A stretch of 64,000 nucleotides of DNA, from NCBI GenBank assembly GCA_944474755.1, contig OX104113.1, positions 20,213,563-20,277,562 of the forward strand. The letters are read 5' to 3'. The stretch comes from Limnoperna fortunei (taxonomy: Eukaryota > Mollusca > Bivalvia > Mytilida > Modiolidae). This document shows positions 10,048 to 21,242 of the stretch, piece by piece (the stretch's first letter is position 1; every line of letters begins with the position of its first letter). The notes under the pieces are model-generated. The model was not told the DNA's origin and did no database searches. It was given only the letters and a program-made list of their open reading frames with translations. Both the position numbers and the translations under genes were made by a program.

Positions 10048-11568
10048 CTATTTACCATTTTGTGATGATAAAGTATTAAATATTTTGTTAAGATCGTCTA
10101 GTTGACTATGTAATCTTGTTTTTTCCTCCAGTGTTTTATTAATTTTCTCTTGTAAATTATCCAGTTCGTTTTGAATTCTAGTTTTCTCCTCCGATAACAG
10201 GCGCTTCTTCTGTTTAATTTCCTTATTTTTCTGTTTAGCAATGTCAAGTTCATTTTGTATTCTTAAGTTTTCTTCGGTCAGTTTAATCTGTTGGCTTTTA
10301 ATCTTCTCATTTTCCAGCGCAGTTTCTTCTAGTTGGTGATGTAATGTTGAAACCGATTGTTCCAGTTTCTTTGTAACATTCTCCATTTCCTTTTGTAGTA
10401 TATTTAGTTCAGATTCTTTTTGTTTTATTTTCTCATCTTTTCTCATAATTTCTGATTTTCGTTCTTCAATAACCTCGCCTCGAGCTTTATAATTATGTTC
10501 CATTTGACCTAAATGTTTTTGGAGGTCTCTGTTACACTTCTCGACTTCACTGAGTCTCAGAAGTTCAGTTTTCAACCTGTCATTTTCTGATGTTGCATCT
10601 TCTCTTCGACTATCTACATCTTGAACTTTGAGTTCTGTATCAGTTAGCTTTGTGCGTAACATTTCCAAATCTTTCGTCTTATCCAACAGTTGTTTCTTTG
10701 AATCTTCAATAAAAGTTTGTGCTTGCTCCAAGCGCCTTTTAATACTAACGAGTTCCTTTTCAGTATCATCTTTAATTCCTTTAAGTTCTGCAATTAAATT
10801 GTCTTTCTCATTCTTCTGTTGGTCTTTTAAGAGCATTTGTTTATCCTTTTCATTGATTAGTACCCTTTTTTGCTCAATCTCTTGTTGCAGGTTTCTAATA
10901 TTTTTTTCTTGTTCTTCATTTTTTTTTATTTTATCGTCCAAATCTTTTTCTCGTATGATTTTGCTGTGGTCGTATTGTACATTGGGATTACCTTCCACTT
11001 CTTGAATATGTTTCTTATGTTCCTCCATCTCTCTCAGTTCCGCCTCAATTTTTCGAATTTTAAAGTTTGCATCATCTCTTTCACGTATTGCAATGTCCTT
11101 TTCTTTAAGGACTTTTTCGTATTCCCTTTGCATCCTAACATACTGCTCTTTCAGTTCTGACCCAGCAGGAAATAACTTATCGTCCCCGGAAAAGACAGCT
11201 TTACAAGCAATATTTGCAATAATACTCCCTCCAGCTGATGTTTCATCTTGTCTTAAATGACCCTTAAGCTGTGCTATTTCTTTTTCTAGGTTTTCATTTT
11301 GCTTTTTCAGTGTATCATTTTCTATAGAACATGACTTTTCGATGGTCCCTTCCGTTTGTGTGGCTGATTCATGGAACAAAGAGCTGGTAGCGTTATTACT
11401 TTTTTTCGAATCAAGTTTTTGTAAATCCCTAGTAATAAATTCTTGTTCACTCTTTAAAATTATAATCTTATTGTCAAGTTCTTTAAATATTTCTAGAATG
11501 GCATTAGCGTGATATTTTCCTGTTTTATTGAAAGACTGAAAAACAAAAACATACTGCGTATCACACAT
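10048..11568 (-). CDS. Long coiled-coil protein, 506 residues
   Basis: The ATG at 11568 is the first in frame; an in-frame TAG lies upstream. Residues 1-60 look globular (MCDTQYVFVFQSFNKTGKYH). From about residue 80 to the end the protein is almost entirely charged heptads rich in E, K, Q and L (for example EKTRLHSQLDDLNKI near the C-terminus), interrupted near residues 105-140 by a short Gly/Ala-containing stretch (GGSIIANIACKAVFSGDD). This is the profile of a myosin-tail, SMC or golgin-like rod; no motor, ATPase or membrane segment is seen. The stop codon is inside AATGGTAAATAG, a possible splice donor, so this could be one large exon of a bigger gene whose next exon lies beyond the palindrome. 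An ORF of 500 codons in 32-35% GC DNA is very unlikely by chance. Specific identity unknown. Confidence 0.7.
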   Translation of the reverse strand: MCDTQYVFVFQSFNKTGKYHANAILEIFKELDNKIIILKSEQEFITRDLQKLDSKKSNNATSSLFHESATQTEGTIEKSCSIENDTLKKQNENLEKEIAQLKGHLRQDETSAGGSIIANIACKAVFSGDDKLFPAGSELKEQYVRMQREYEKVLKEKDIAIRERDDANFKIRKIEAELREMEEHKKHIQEVEGNPNVQYDHSKIIREKDLDDKIKKNEEQEKNIRNLQQEIEQKRVLINEKDKQMLLKDQQKNEKDNLIAELKGIKDDTEKELVSIKRRLEQAQTFIEDSKKQLLDKTKDLEMLRTKLTDTELKVQDVDSRREDATSENDRLKTELLRLSEVEKCNRDLQKHLGQMEHNYKARGEVIEERKSEIMRKDEKIKQKESELNILQKEMENVTKKLEQSVSTLHHQLEETALENEKIKSQQIKLTEENLRIQNELDIAKQKNKEIKQKKRLLSEEKTRIQNELDNLQEKINKTLEEKTRLHSQLDDLNKIFNTLSSQNGK

Positions 11569-11869
11569 GGTAGAAATAGCCTGTTGATGTATAACTATAA
11601 ACTATTTTCTACTGGTTCTTCCAGACTAATTATATTTGCAATACCATAAAAGGCTAAATTAATGTTTATCGTTAATACGTATATGTTTTTCACCAGAAAT
11701 GTAATAATGCCACATGAGATACTTAAGTAAAACTAATATTCTATGTTAAAATTATCATCCTTGTGGAGTGCGTTATTTTTTTGCTTAAATTTTTATTCTT
11801 ATTCCATTTTAACCTCTTTATTATAAAACTACAGTAGAAAAAATTTATCCACAATAACCTGTCCATATT

Positions 11870-12110
11870 TAACACTATGCCTCTGTTGTTTACATGCAAC
11901 AAATCATCCTTGACTTCAAGGAATTTTACATTATAAGTCAGTCATTTATCTTATGTTGTTTACTAACGTTCGTATGCTTTCGTGACGTACAAAAATCGCT
12001 GCATGTCAAAACGTTGAATATAATATATATAAGGAACATAAGCTCGACCATACTCGGTAACAAGATTTTATTTCTAGGGCAAAAACCTCCAACAAAACAC
12101 GCTGTCTCTT
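11870..12110 (+). repeat. Dispersed repeat copy (CGTATGCTTTCGTGACGTAC family)
   Basis: The stretch GTTTACTAACGTTCGTATGC followed by TTTCGTGACGTACAAAAATC resembles 15690-15725 and 54670-54720. The following CATAAGCTCGACCATACTCG matches the 54830 region in outline. Short ORFs over it are incidental. The interval 11569-11870 is AT-rich with no gene seen. Confidence 0.5.
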
Positions 12111-12396
12111 ACTTTATATGACGTCCTTCAAACGCTTTGAAAACAAACCTCTATTTAAATATTCAATAAAATATCGTTCCGCATCCGTACACATGTAACG
12201 GCAATTTATTTTGACCTTTTCATAAAAAAATATGTCAAAGCTACTTATTTATTATTAGTTTCGACCTGCAACGATCCTGCGAAATTGTTGTTTTCACAAC
12301 ATATTTGCGTAACATTTATGAACTACATTTAGCTATGCTTTTGTCTACTGGTGAAAGTATTTCCCCTAGGTTATTGCAACTTCACTAGTAAGCATT

Positions 12397-12666
12397 ATGA
12401 ATAGCGAAATTTTAGAGAACAGTATACCGGCTCGGACGTCACCTGGGTTACCAAGGTTCCATTTATGTTCCACTGAACATTCTCCGGTATACCCCCAATT
12501 TGTCCAAGTTCAGTCAGAGGGTAATTATTACTGTAGAAATTCTGATTTGGCTAATATTCTAAAACCCGTTACAGTTGCTATTTCGGATTGTATGGCCTCA
12601 CCTGCTACTTATGAAAATTTAACACGTATTTTCAAAACACAAAGCTGGAAAAAATACAAAATATAA
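12397..12666 (+). other. Small ORF of 89 codons, unidentified
   Basis: ORF starting MNSEILENSIPARTSPGLPR and ending WKKYKI. Composition is protein-like (few homopolymers, several Pro and Cys) but no domain is recognised. It ends about 100 bp before the GIY-YIG-like part of the retroelement at 12.76 kb, on the same strand, so it may be a remnant of that element's 5' region. It could equally be an exon or chance. Confidence 0.25.
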
Positions 12667-12754
12667 ATCTTTAATATGCTTATTACATTCCCAGAATTAA
12701 GCAATTTTACTGGTAAATCGTATTTTACAAATCATTTGACCCTCTGGACTGCTT

Positions 12755-15190
12755 AACTAAAAACGTCATATATGGGATTAAGTGTTCGCTTTGTGGACTT
12801 TTGTATGTCTTGTAAGCGACAAACGTTTTTGAACGAACAAACATCGATAGGACACTAATTACCCTCAATAAAAGATGCAGTACCATCAGCCAGATCATCA
12901 TCGATGTTTGTCCATGAAAGTACGCATCATATACAAAAATTTACCGTCATACAAATAGTACCTACTTAGCACACAGTTCCGCAAACAGAGACAATGTTTT
13001 TGGATCAGAGAACTAGGTACTGCGATGCCTTACGGTTGCAATTATAACATCAAAGATTTTGCTAATTTTTCCAGTCCAGCATGCAATGGAGTGAATGTAA
13101 TGAGTCTTTTTAAAATTAATTCTAGATACATAAGAAGCCATGGCCTATAAACAATACAAACTTTCAACCACCAAAGAAAATTCGGAGTGTAAATCATCCT
13201 CTGATCATTATAATGACCTTTCTCATCTTGAACAACCCATTTTCTCTACGCCTTTCAACTGTTTAAAACTTCTGAGGTATTATATGCACTTTTAGTTAGA
13301 GGAATATGTCCATTTACATCTAAATATCGATTGACAAGCATTATTCGCAACATAGCGTTTTCCTGTCTTTTCAAACCTGGGCGGACAGAGGCTCTTCTTG
13401 ATTAGAAAAGTAAATTTCTTGCCATAAAATTTAGAAATAAAAGGAATTGATGCAGTAAGCATCGGCAATATTCTTAATAGAAAAGAAGTAAAAGATCGTA
13501 TCCCTTCAAATTTCAAAAATCAATATATTCCTATCGTGTCTTATAAATATACCAACACAATTGTCCGTAAAATCTTCAAATACAAACAAGATTGCAGGAC
13601 TTGAGACACTGAAAAATAACTGAAGCAACCTACTGAATGCACTTGTTCTCATTCTCCTTTCATATACAATCTCTCTGTTCATTCCATTACTGGTGATCTG
13701 AACATCATTGGCCACGAGAATCTCAGAAATATTATTTCTCGTATCCAAATTCAAAGAACCTCAACCAGTAAGCTGGTATTAAAATTATGGATGCAGTCGA
13801 AGACTATGTCAGAGAAGGAATTACGAGAGAAAAGGGAACAAGACCCAGAACTAGATTCACTGTCTAACTGGGTAAGAACAATGTCGAATAAAGAATCTTA
13901 GACATAGCATTACTGATTGACATAAATCTTTATTCAAAGACGAGTATGCCATTAAGTGCCTTACTTCCCTGCATAATATATACGTTGTCGTCCCTGCAGA
14001 CAAGGCTTCTAACAACATTGTATTTGTATGTATGCCACATTATTAAGAATGCCGTATTAAAGAACTAGGCATCAATGGTAATTCCACATAAAAACGTACC
14101 ACATTTGACAAAGATATAATCCTGGCTAACCACAAGTCCATCATGGCTTCTTTAAATATTGATTAAGCAAAGAGTCTGAAGACTTACCCTACTTGTATTG
14201 GATTCCAAAATTACATAAAAATCATTACAAGAAAGATACATAGCCGGCTCATCTACGCGCTCTACCAAAAGAGTTGTCAAAACAATTGACTAAGATATTG
14301 TCTGCAGTGAAAGAAGGACAGCAAAAATACTGTGAAACTGTTTATTCGCGAAGTATAGTATTTGGGTTCTTAAAAATTCAAAAGAACGTTTGGAAAATTT
14401 AAAATCAAGATAGATTTCTAAAATTTCATCTGTTAGCACCTTTGATTTCTCAACACTTTATACCACCTTGCCACACGAAAAGCTAAAATCCCGTCTTACG
14501 GAAATCATGCATAAAGCATTCGCTTCAAAATATGCCTACAGTTATGCAGTTTTAGGTTACGACGGTACCTAAATTGTACTAAAGAACTATTTGGCAAATT
14601 ATGCTACAGCGAAGAACAGGTTATAGTATGCTAGATTTTCTGATCAACAACATATTTATAACTTCTGGAAGATGTGTTTTTCAGCAGACAATCGGAATTC
14701 AAATGGGTACAAACTGTGCCCAACTCCTTGTTTCGTTTCTGTATTCTTAAAAAAACTGAACTTCTTCGAGGTTTTATTAAAGACAAGAAGACAGCAGAAG
14801 CTAGATTCTTTAATTGTACATATAGATATATTGATGAAGTCCTTTCTATTAACAACACTCAATGTGCTGAGTGGATTCCGTTATTATATCCTTCAGAACT
14901 GGAAATTAAAAAACCAAAGAAACAGCTTCATCTACATCATTTTTATACTTAAACCTCGAATATGACACCAACGGTCATCATAGCAAAAGAATTTACGACA
15001 AACGAGTGTCTATATTTATCAATTGATCAGGTATGTAAGAGCTTGCAGCGAGTATACTGATTTTGCAAATGTCAACTATTTAATCGGAATAAACTTATAA
15101 ACCAAGGTTACAAGAAAAAACGACTCGTCCGCGCCTTCAATAAGTTTTACTATAGATACCACTTCCTTGTCGAAATGTGGTTTGGTTTCA
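12755..15190 (+). pseudogene. Decayed Penelope-like retroelement (GIY-YIG + reverse transcriptase)
   Basis: Fragments in several frames, in order: a GIY-YIG-like piece (YGIKCSLCGLLYV near 12770, then AHSSANRDNVFG near 12970); a linker region around 13070-13910 (VNVMSLFK; YPFKFQKSIYSYRV in another frame); VVVPADKASNNIVFVC near 13985; a TYPTCIGFQNYIK-type block near 14190; FDFSTLYTTLPHEKLKSRL near 14447; and the RT catalytic motif region FNCTYRYIDEVLSINN near 14810, where the usual YIDD reads YIDE. The C-terminal RLVRAFNKFYYRYHF is near 15120. Stops and frameshifts are abundant, so it is dead. Having the GIY-YIG part upstream of the RT matches the N-terminal-GIY-YIG Penelope-like lineages known in animals; the exact clade is uncertain. 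Confidence 0.75.
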
Positions 15191-15565
15191 GAGAAGTTTC
15201 CCTAAATTTTGAATTCAGTGTACAGTGAATTTTGCCATGATGATTGTTGGATACACCTATTACTGACTAGTGATATATGATACCCATCCATTTTAATCAA
15301 ATACTTAGTAACCAATTCACATATTACAGCAATGGAAGCGGAAGGTTTGGCATGCCATTAATCCTGGTTTAACCCACAATTTCTTTTGAAATGCCTGTAT
15401 TAAGTCAGAACCATTGCTGTAGTTATCATATTTTTTGTCTGTGGTTCTGGAATTTGCCGGTTTCTCAGTGTTCGGTATTTTTATACTACCTTCATTTATG
15501 GTTGTTCCAGTCATTTCAAAAATCACACCCCGATTGATCAGTGTTTGCTTGCATTTTTTACTATT
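15190..15565 (+). mobile_element. 3' flank (UTR) of the Penelope-like element
   Basis: Sequence after the RT remnant (AATTTTGAATTCAGTGTACA; GGCATGCCATTAATCCTGG; GTGGTTCTGGAATTTGCCGG) matches, in inverse orientation, the second copy at 57.8-58.1 kb. It therefore belongs to the element. The ORFs called across it on either strand are incidental. Confidence 0.6.
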
Positions 15566-15639
15566 CCACATTGTACTTTTGTATTACGAACATTTATTAA
15601 AAATTTGTTCCCACGATTCCATATTTCATAAAATGCCTT

Positions 15640-15790
15640 TATAGTTTGTAAACATGTCACAAATCGTCCTTGTTGTTTTTTTAAGGTAATTTGCAACAGC
15701 TCGTCTGCTTTCGTGACGTTCAATGGTAGAAGGACAAACCGCGAGACCATTTTCGCATCAACCGCAAACGACATGGCCCGACATGTTTAC
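15640..15790 (+). repeat. Second copy of the CTTTCGTGACGT dispersed repeat
   Basis: TGTAAACATGTCACAAATCG and CTCGTCTGCTTTCGTGACGT resemble 11880-12000 and 54670-54720. Downstream, 15790-16070 contains two near-copies of TATGTTC(G/C)(C/T)GATTCT, a loose tandem pattern, and no gene. Confidence 0.45.
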
Positions 15791-16089
15791 AACAGACGAC
15801 AATCTTCTGCTCCTAGCTTACACTTCCGTTTTTTATGTCAAAATTTTCTGTATCAAAATGAACAGCAACACACTACACAGACACGGTCACTTTTATGTCA
15901 ATTTTTTTTTCATTCTTAAATATGTTCCTGATTCTAGCGCGTTACCCTTAAATACTATTTATATATATGTTCGCGATTCTGCGTAACCCTAAAAAAGCGG
16001 GTTAATATATGTTCCTGATTCTACCCGGTAACCTAAACCAGAGGCTCTTGAGAGCCGGTATCACTCACTTGATTTTATAGGCAATGAAG

Positions 16090-16520
16090 ATGACATTTCA
16101 CTGATGTTAAACTAAGTATAAACTTTACAAAGGACCATCCAAATAATATTTCTAATAAGTTGTGTTTCCATTGGTTAACCGGTTTTAGAGAAGAAGCCTT
16201 TTACTCTTTCCGTAGGGTCAAATGTTAATCTATGTAATGATGTGGTGGCCATTTTGATTTTCTCATTGGTATAACACACATAAACTTCAAAGAGTACAAT
16301 CCAAACAATATTGCTAGTAAGTTTTGTTTTCATTGGTTAACCGGTTTCAGAGAAGAACCTTTTTCCTATAGTGTCCTATGTTAAACCAAGTCCTGCGGTG
16401 GCGGCCATTTTGAATTTCCGATTGGGATACAAAACGTGAACTTTATAGAGGACCATCCAAACAATATTGCTAGTAAGTTTTGTTTCGATTGGTTAACCGG
16501 TTTCAGAGAAGAAACCCTTT
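16090..16520 (+). repeat. Tandem repeat, three ~180-bp units
   Basis: The phrase GGTTAACCGGTTT(T/C)AGAGAAG occurs near 16170, 16335 and 16490. Each is preceded by CCAA(A/C)(C/T)AATATT and followed in the first two by a GGCCATTTTGA(T/A)TTT block. Divergence between units is moderate. Non-coding. Confidence 0.8.
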
Positions 16521-17264
16521 AAACTTTTATATATATAAGTAAACTTGTCAGATAATAAAGTTTGAAATAAATAAAATGAAAACGGCAAAACCTCAAAAAA
16601 CGTCTTTCTTTTCTTAAAAATATTAGCGCTTTATTATGTTAAAAGTTTATCTTGATATGTGACACGTAGACATAAATTAAGTGACAAGTCGACTTATTTC
16701 ACAAAATATGTTGACTTAGTGATGTGACAAATAGCGGCAGATATATGCCACCATAGGAATCTACCAAGTTTTCCTTCATTTACTAGTTTTACATGCGACC
16801 TTTGCATCTTTCCACAACAGAATGGAAAATGGCAGTTTCCGATTATATCCTATTAAATTTAATTATATCTCACTTCACCAAATTCCGAGACAATTATTTT
16901 ACTCACGTGCAGTTTTAAGCTAGAAAAAAAGTTATTGCTCCTAACATCTAATTTATTTTAGTATTGGTTTTCATAGTAAAGTATAATAATTAAAAAAATT
17001 TTGCAGCCATGAATTATTTCTTAAATCAAAAGTAAACATTAACATAGCAACGGTGAACAATTGCTTTAAATTCCTTTAAAAAGTGAGTATGTCACTCTAA
17101 CATAATAATTCTGAGACGTTGGGTTCTTTTGTCAGTTACATAAACACCAGTTTTTGTAGAAAGTCTTTTCGATCAAGCGATTATTCCCTGAACTAAGGCT
17201 TAAATGGAATTTGTGTAAAAAGGTAATGCACATTTATGTATTAATTTTCATTTTATAACTAGCG

Positions 17265-18262
17265 GCTCCCAGGAGCTCACCTGAACCTGACAATTCTTCC
17301 TTTTTATCTAGAGTTTCTTTCAAACATTTATAAATCAATTTAAATTGATTTTAAAAAGTTCAAAAAATGGAAAAAATATCACCATTTTTTACCATTAAGG
17401 GGAAATAACTCCTACAAGGCGTCGTCTTACAAAGGCAACTCAATAAAGAGTTTTGTAGCGCTTTTGATGCTGAAAGAGACATGTCTCTTCCGTTTTCCTG
17501 TATCTGTTATACTTTTTCAATTATAAGCCAAAAACTGTATTTTAACCCCCCCCCCCTTTCCCCTGTTCTATTTGTAGCCAATGCGTCCATGTTGGTTAAT
17601 CTGCGGCCATGTTTTGTGCAAACATTGTAGATGACATTTGACTGATGATGTGTTCAAAGTTGCAAAGCAGTCCTTTTGGTGGTTTCAGAGGATAAGATTT
17701 TTAAAATTCAATTAAAACTGATAAAAAAACAGTTCAAGGGGAATAACTTCTAAACAGTTCATCAGACAATCTTGACCCTAAGTCATTTTTGTAGCTCTCA
17801 TAGAGCGGAACAATTAAGCACTGCTAACTTTGCCTCTAGTTCAAATTATTTTCAAGATTTTAAGTACAAAATGGCAAACAGCATCAATTTTGACGATTTA
17901 AGGACAATAACTCCTACAATGAGTCGTCATACAACTTTGACTCAATTGTGAGTTTTTAAGAACTTTTAATGCTGAAGAAGGAAAGTCTCTTCGGTTTTCT
18001 TGTATCTGTTATACTTTTTGAACTGTGGGGCAAAAACTGTATTTGACCAGCCCCAATTCTATGTTTAGCTGAGGCGGCCATGTGAGTTGAATTGTAGAAA
18101 CTTCGTAAAGGACATTTTACTGAGGATATGTGCAAAGTTTCAAAGCAATCCCTTCAGTGGTTTTTGGGAAAAAGATTTTAAAAGAAAAGTTGACGACGAC
18201 GACTGACGACTACGGACGCCAAGTGATGGCAATAGTTCACATGACCCTTCGGTCAGGTGAGC
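17265..18262. mobile_element. ~1 kb dispersed element with inverted ends
   Basis: It starts with GAGCTCACCTGAACCTGA and ends with GGTCAGGTGAGCT, so the ends are roughly inverted. Inside, a block starting GG..AATAACTCCTACAA and ending CTGTATCTGTTATACTTTTT occurs twice (about 17400-17545 and 17910-18045). No ORF of note. The interval 16520-17265 is AT-rich with nothing recognisable. Confidence 0.55.
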
Positions 18263-18692
18263 TAAAATGTGTATTACATAAGCACAAGTATTATATAACC
18301 GCTTGAAATGTTGGAAACGTTCATAGAATCTTTGTCAAACAGTGCTACTGTGCACCTGATATTTTACTTATTGACCGCAATGATATTTGATTTTTCCCAT
18401 AAAAAAACATAGTCCTTCAGCGGTACCCATATAATATCCGCAAATCCACCTGGTATGTCAGTAATCAAATTTATGACCATGTATTTTTTTAATTTCTCTT
18501 GATATGATATTGGGGAATTCTGTAGCAGTTTTTCAGAAACAACGAATTATTCATTTCAGATTAATAAAAAACAGCACATACAGCTACTTGTTCCTTGTCC
18601 AAAAGGCTAAATAAATAAAAATAATAATTACTGCACAATCCGGAATACCATTTTTATCGATAGGAATCCGAAATTATACAGTCTGCAATTTT

Positions 18693-19162
18693 AGGTGTAG
18701 GACCACCATAGTTTTTTTACTCTTCGGCTATATTAAAATTTGATGATTTTGACTTATCCTAGAAAATTTACCTTTGTTTCAAATTCAGTGACACTTCTGT
18801 CCCCTATAAAAATGCACTGGCTGAACATTCTGTCAAAATTTCACAATATGTTTCATAGCATATAAGAAAAAATGCTCAACCTGAAGTCCAGGTGGTCTAA
18901 AAATCTACTTTCACTTTCTATTTCAGTCCAAAAATAGTGCTTGTCCCTAATTGACTCTCAACATTTTTATGTTCATTTAAAACCAATAAAACTTTATCCT
19001 CAAGTTTCCTAGAATATTCAGCTTTCCAAAAATACCAGATTTATTCTGGTATCATGTGCGGTTCAAATTCTATATGATGCAAGAGTGAACCTGTCTGTTG
19101 ACTAGTACTACTTGTACGTACAACCTCTGGACTGGTTTCCGGTATTTGGTGGTCCTACACCT
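18693..19162. mobile_element. MITE family A, copy 1 (TIR AGGTGTAGGACCACCA)
   Basis: Terminal inverted repeats AGGTGTAGGACCACCA (18693-18708) and TGGTGGTCCTACACCT (19147-19162) flank about 440 bp of non-coding sequence. TTTA flanks both ends and may be a target-site duplication. Two inverted-orientation copies lie at 22005-22402 and 24692-25955. No transposase is inside, so it is non-autonomous. Confidence 0.8.
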
Positions 19163-19182
19163 TTAAATTTTGTCAAGGTGTT

Positions 19183-19600
19183 AGTCTCGATCACCCAGAC
19201 GCATATAGAATAGCGTCAGGGATCACCTTGTTATAATTTCGCTACCAATAGGTGGAGACAAAACAATTATTCTATTTTAGGGCCCTATTTTTAGCCAGGA
19301 AAACCATGCAAACATGTATATACTTATAAAATGACGTCACAGTAAGATTCTCTCTTGATTGTGCATAACAATAATATTTGTTTAATTAATTGATAAAGTA
19401 ATATTTTATAAAAATATTCAAATGTAAACTTTGGTACAATTTTTTATACACTTCTTGATATGAACGGAAGTAATTTTTTAAACAAAAAAAATATCATCCA
19501 ATCAAAAATTACGCCCAGTTTTGGGCGTAATAATCACGAGTTCAATATAAAGATGAATCCAGACGCACAAATGCAATTAAGCGTCTGGATGATCGAGACT
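19183..19600. mobile_element. MITE family B, copy 1 (TIR AGTCTCGATCACCCAGACGC)
   Basis: AGTCTCGATCACCCAGACGC at the left and GCGTCTGGATGATCGAGACT at the right form ~20-bp inverted ends. The interior includes a ACGCCCAGTTTTGGGCGTAA hairpin. An inverted copy is at 30049-30440 and a fragment at 31673-31757. A small ORF that crosses its right end is not a gene. Confidence 0.8.
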
Positions 19601-20290
19601 ATCAATGTGCAACTCCTACTCAACCACTTGATGGATTTTGATGAATCTTTACCTGAAGGAAGTACATTATTTGGAGATGTGCATAAAGAATTTTCATTGC
19701 TGTCGGATATCATTCAGGGGATATAACTGGATTTAGACATTTTAAATATAGTGTTCAAAGAGAGACCTCATAAGTGCAACTCCTTAACCCCTAAATGGAA
19801 TTTGATGAAAATATGGAGTTGTGCATGAAGACATTTTATGGCACTCAAATATCATTCAGGGGAGATAGACATACGTTTTTTTTGGCAATAGAATCCACAA
19901 TGAAGCGGGGGGTATCCTTGTGTGAGCTCGCTCACAGTATTCCTTGTTTGATATCACTTCGCCCTATAGTGATCAGTCTGTCCGTCCGAACTAATCGTGT
20001 CTGGGCTGTAACTTTTTTATCTTTTGAGGTAGGCTTTTGATATTTGGAATGTAGGTAGATAATATCAAGGCGATGTGTCGCATACCGTGGTTGTTGACCT
20101 TTGACCTTGAGCTTTGACCTTAAAGTCACATAATTGCTTTCTGAATAACAAATTCATGTCCGAGTTGTAACTTTTTTATCTTTTGAGGTAGGCTTTTGAT
20201 ATTTGGAATGTGAGTAGATAATATCAAGGCGATGTGTCGCATACCAAGGTTGATGACCTTTTACCTTGACCTCAAGGTCGGTGGGGCCCA
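19600..20290 (+). repeat. Two diverged non-coding tandem duplications
   Basis: At 19600-19890 the phrases GTGCAACTCCT, GATTTTGATGAA and ATCATTCAGGGGA occur twice. At 19995-20290 a unit of about 150 bp is repeated: AACTTTTTTATCTTTTGAGG, GATATTTGGAATGT and CAAGGCGATGTGTCGCATAC each occur twice. These are typical noncoding repeats, and the short ORFs over them are not credited. Confidence 0.65.
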
Positions 20291-20503
20291 CAGAGATGGG
20301 TACCATCTCACTGATATCTGGTTCTACTTTGTTAAATAAATTGTCTACCTGTATGAATACAATATTAGGAATTAAAAGACATTTTGTTGGGTTCTGATTG
20401 TGTCTGTAGATTTTACTTTTGTTCTTGGAAGATCACATACTGTCATTGTAGCTCTGGCTTTATGATTAGAAATTATATTTATTTCATGTTTTGTCATTAA
20501 AAG

Positions 20504-20609
20504 GGCTGTTATGAAAGTCCAGAAGGTTGAGAGAGGACCTATTGATGATGCTTTGATAGAGGTGCTAAAGCATGCACCACATTTACCTGGTTCACCAAAG
20601 CATATAAAG
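20504..20609 (+). CDS. Probable internal exon of an unidentified gene
   Basis: Candidate acceptor TTTTGTCATTAAAAG, then an open frame (one leading base, then AVMKVQKVERGPIDDALIEV and LKHAPHLPGSPKHIK), then donor AAG|GTAATT. The peptide is well balanced and its codon boundary at the donor fits the final exon at 21201. No domain is recognised and upstream exons were not found in the window; the region between the repeats at 15.6-20.4 kb may be a large intron. The weak pyrimidine tract lowers confidence. Confidence 0.45.
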
Positions 20610-21200
20610 GTAATTATGAAAGCTAATATGACTTATTAGGATAAGGTTGGGTTCCATTGTCTGAACTGATTACTAACTGATAATAATTACATTTGCCTTG
20701 CATATAATTAAAATGTGGTAATTCTATTGGTTAACTGGTCCATGGAATCATCTTATATAACTCGATGAAATGTTACTTGTATTAGTAACATGACCATTAA
20801 CAGGTCATGACCTTACAAATAATATTAAAGCGCAAATAAAACAAAATACACAAACACACCATAAAACAAAATTAAAAAAACCCATTAAAATGTAATTATA
20901 AGAATTGAACTGGTACTTATAGAGTCAGTGTTAAAGTTTCATAAAGGAATTAATTCAAAATAGAGGAACAATTTAAAATTATGGAGAGGGGTATCCTTGT
21001 TTAAGCTCATTCTGAGTCACTGAAGTATTTTTTGTTTCATAACAATTTTCTCAGCAAGTACTTATTATAGCCTCTTGACATTCATAATTAATGTACCATC
21101 AGCATGGGGTCCCAATGGGATTTGATGTTAAGTCTGTTGCTTGCCTTCTTCCAGTTTAATGAAATTTTTTTTACTTTGATAGATTTCTTTTTTTTTTCAG

Positions 21201-21242
21201 AAACAGACTAGTACCACAAGAATTGAAATCGACTCCGACTAA
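21201..21242 (+). CDS. Probable terminal exon of the same gene
   Basis: A strong acceptor (TTTCTTTTTTTTTTCAG) is followed by 13 codons KQTSTTRIEIDSD and TAA at 21240-21242. Joined in phase 0 to the exon ending at 20609, it gives a 48-residue C-terminus ending in an acidic tail. A short last exon after a good polypyrimidine tract is common in animal genes. Identity unknown. Confidence 0.45.
   Translation, partial: KQTSTTRIEIDSD

Noticed and set aside
10628..11160. Plus-strand ORFs opposite the coiled-coil gene
   Set aside because: They are F/S/L-rich antisense shadows of an E/K-rich coding sequence.
14631..14965. Several overlapping ORFs on both strands at the RT remnant
   Set aside because: They are frames through a decayed retroelement. 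Only the FNCTYRYIDEVLSINN frame matches RT and it is already part of the pseudogene.
15317..15986. ORFs on both strands downstream of the Penelope-like element
   Set aside because: They lie in the element's 3' flank, which is repeated at 57.8-58.1 kb, and in a dispersed repeat. No protein-like conservation.
19460..20129. ORFs at 19.46-20.13 kb
   Set aside because: They begin inside MITE B and continue into known-type tandem non-coding repeats. Repeated blocks keep stops in different frames, so no gene is indicated.
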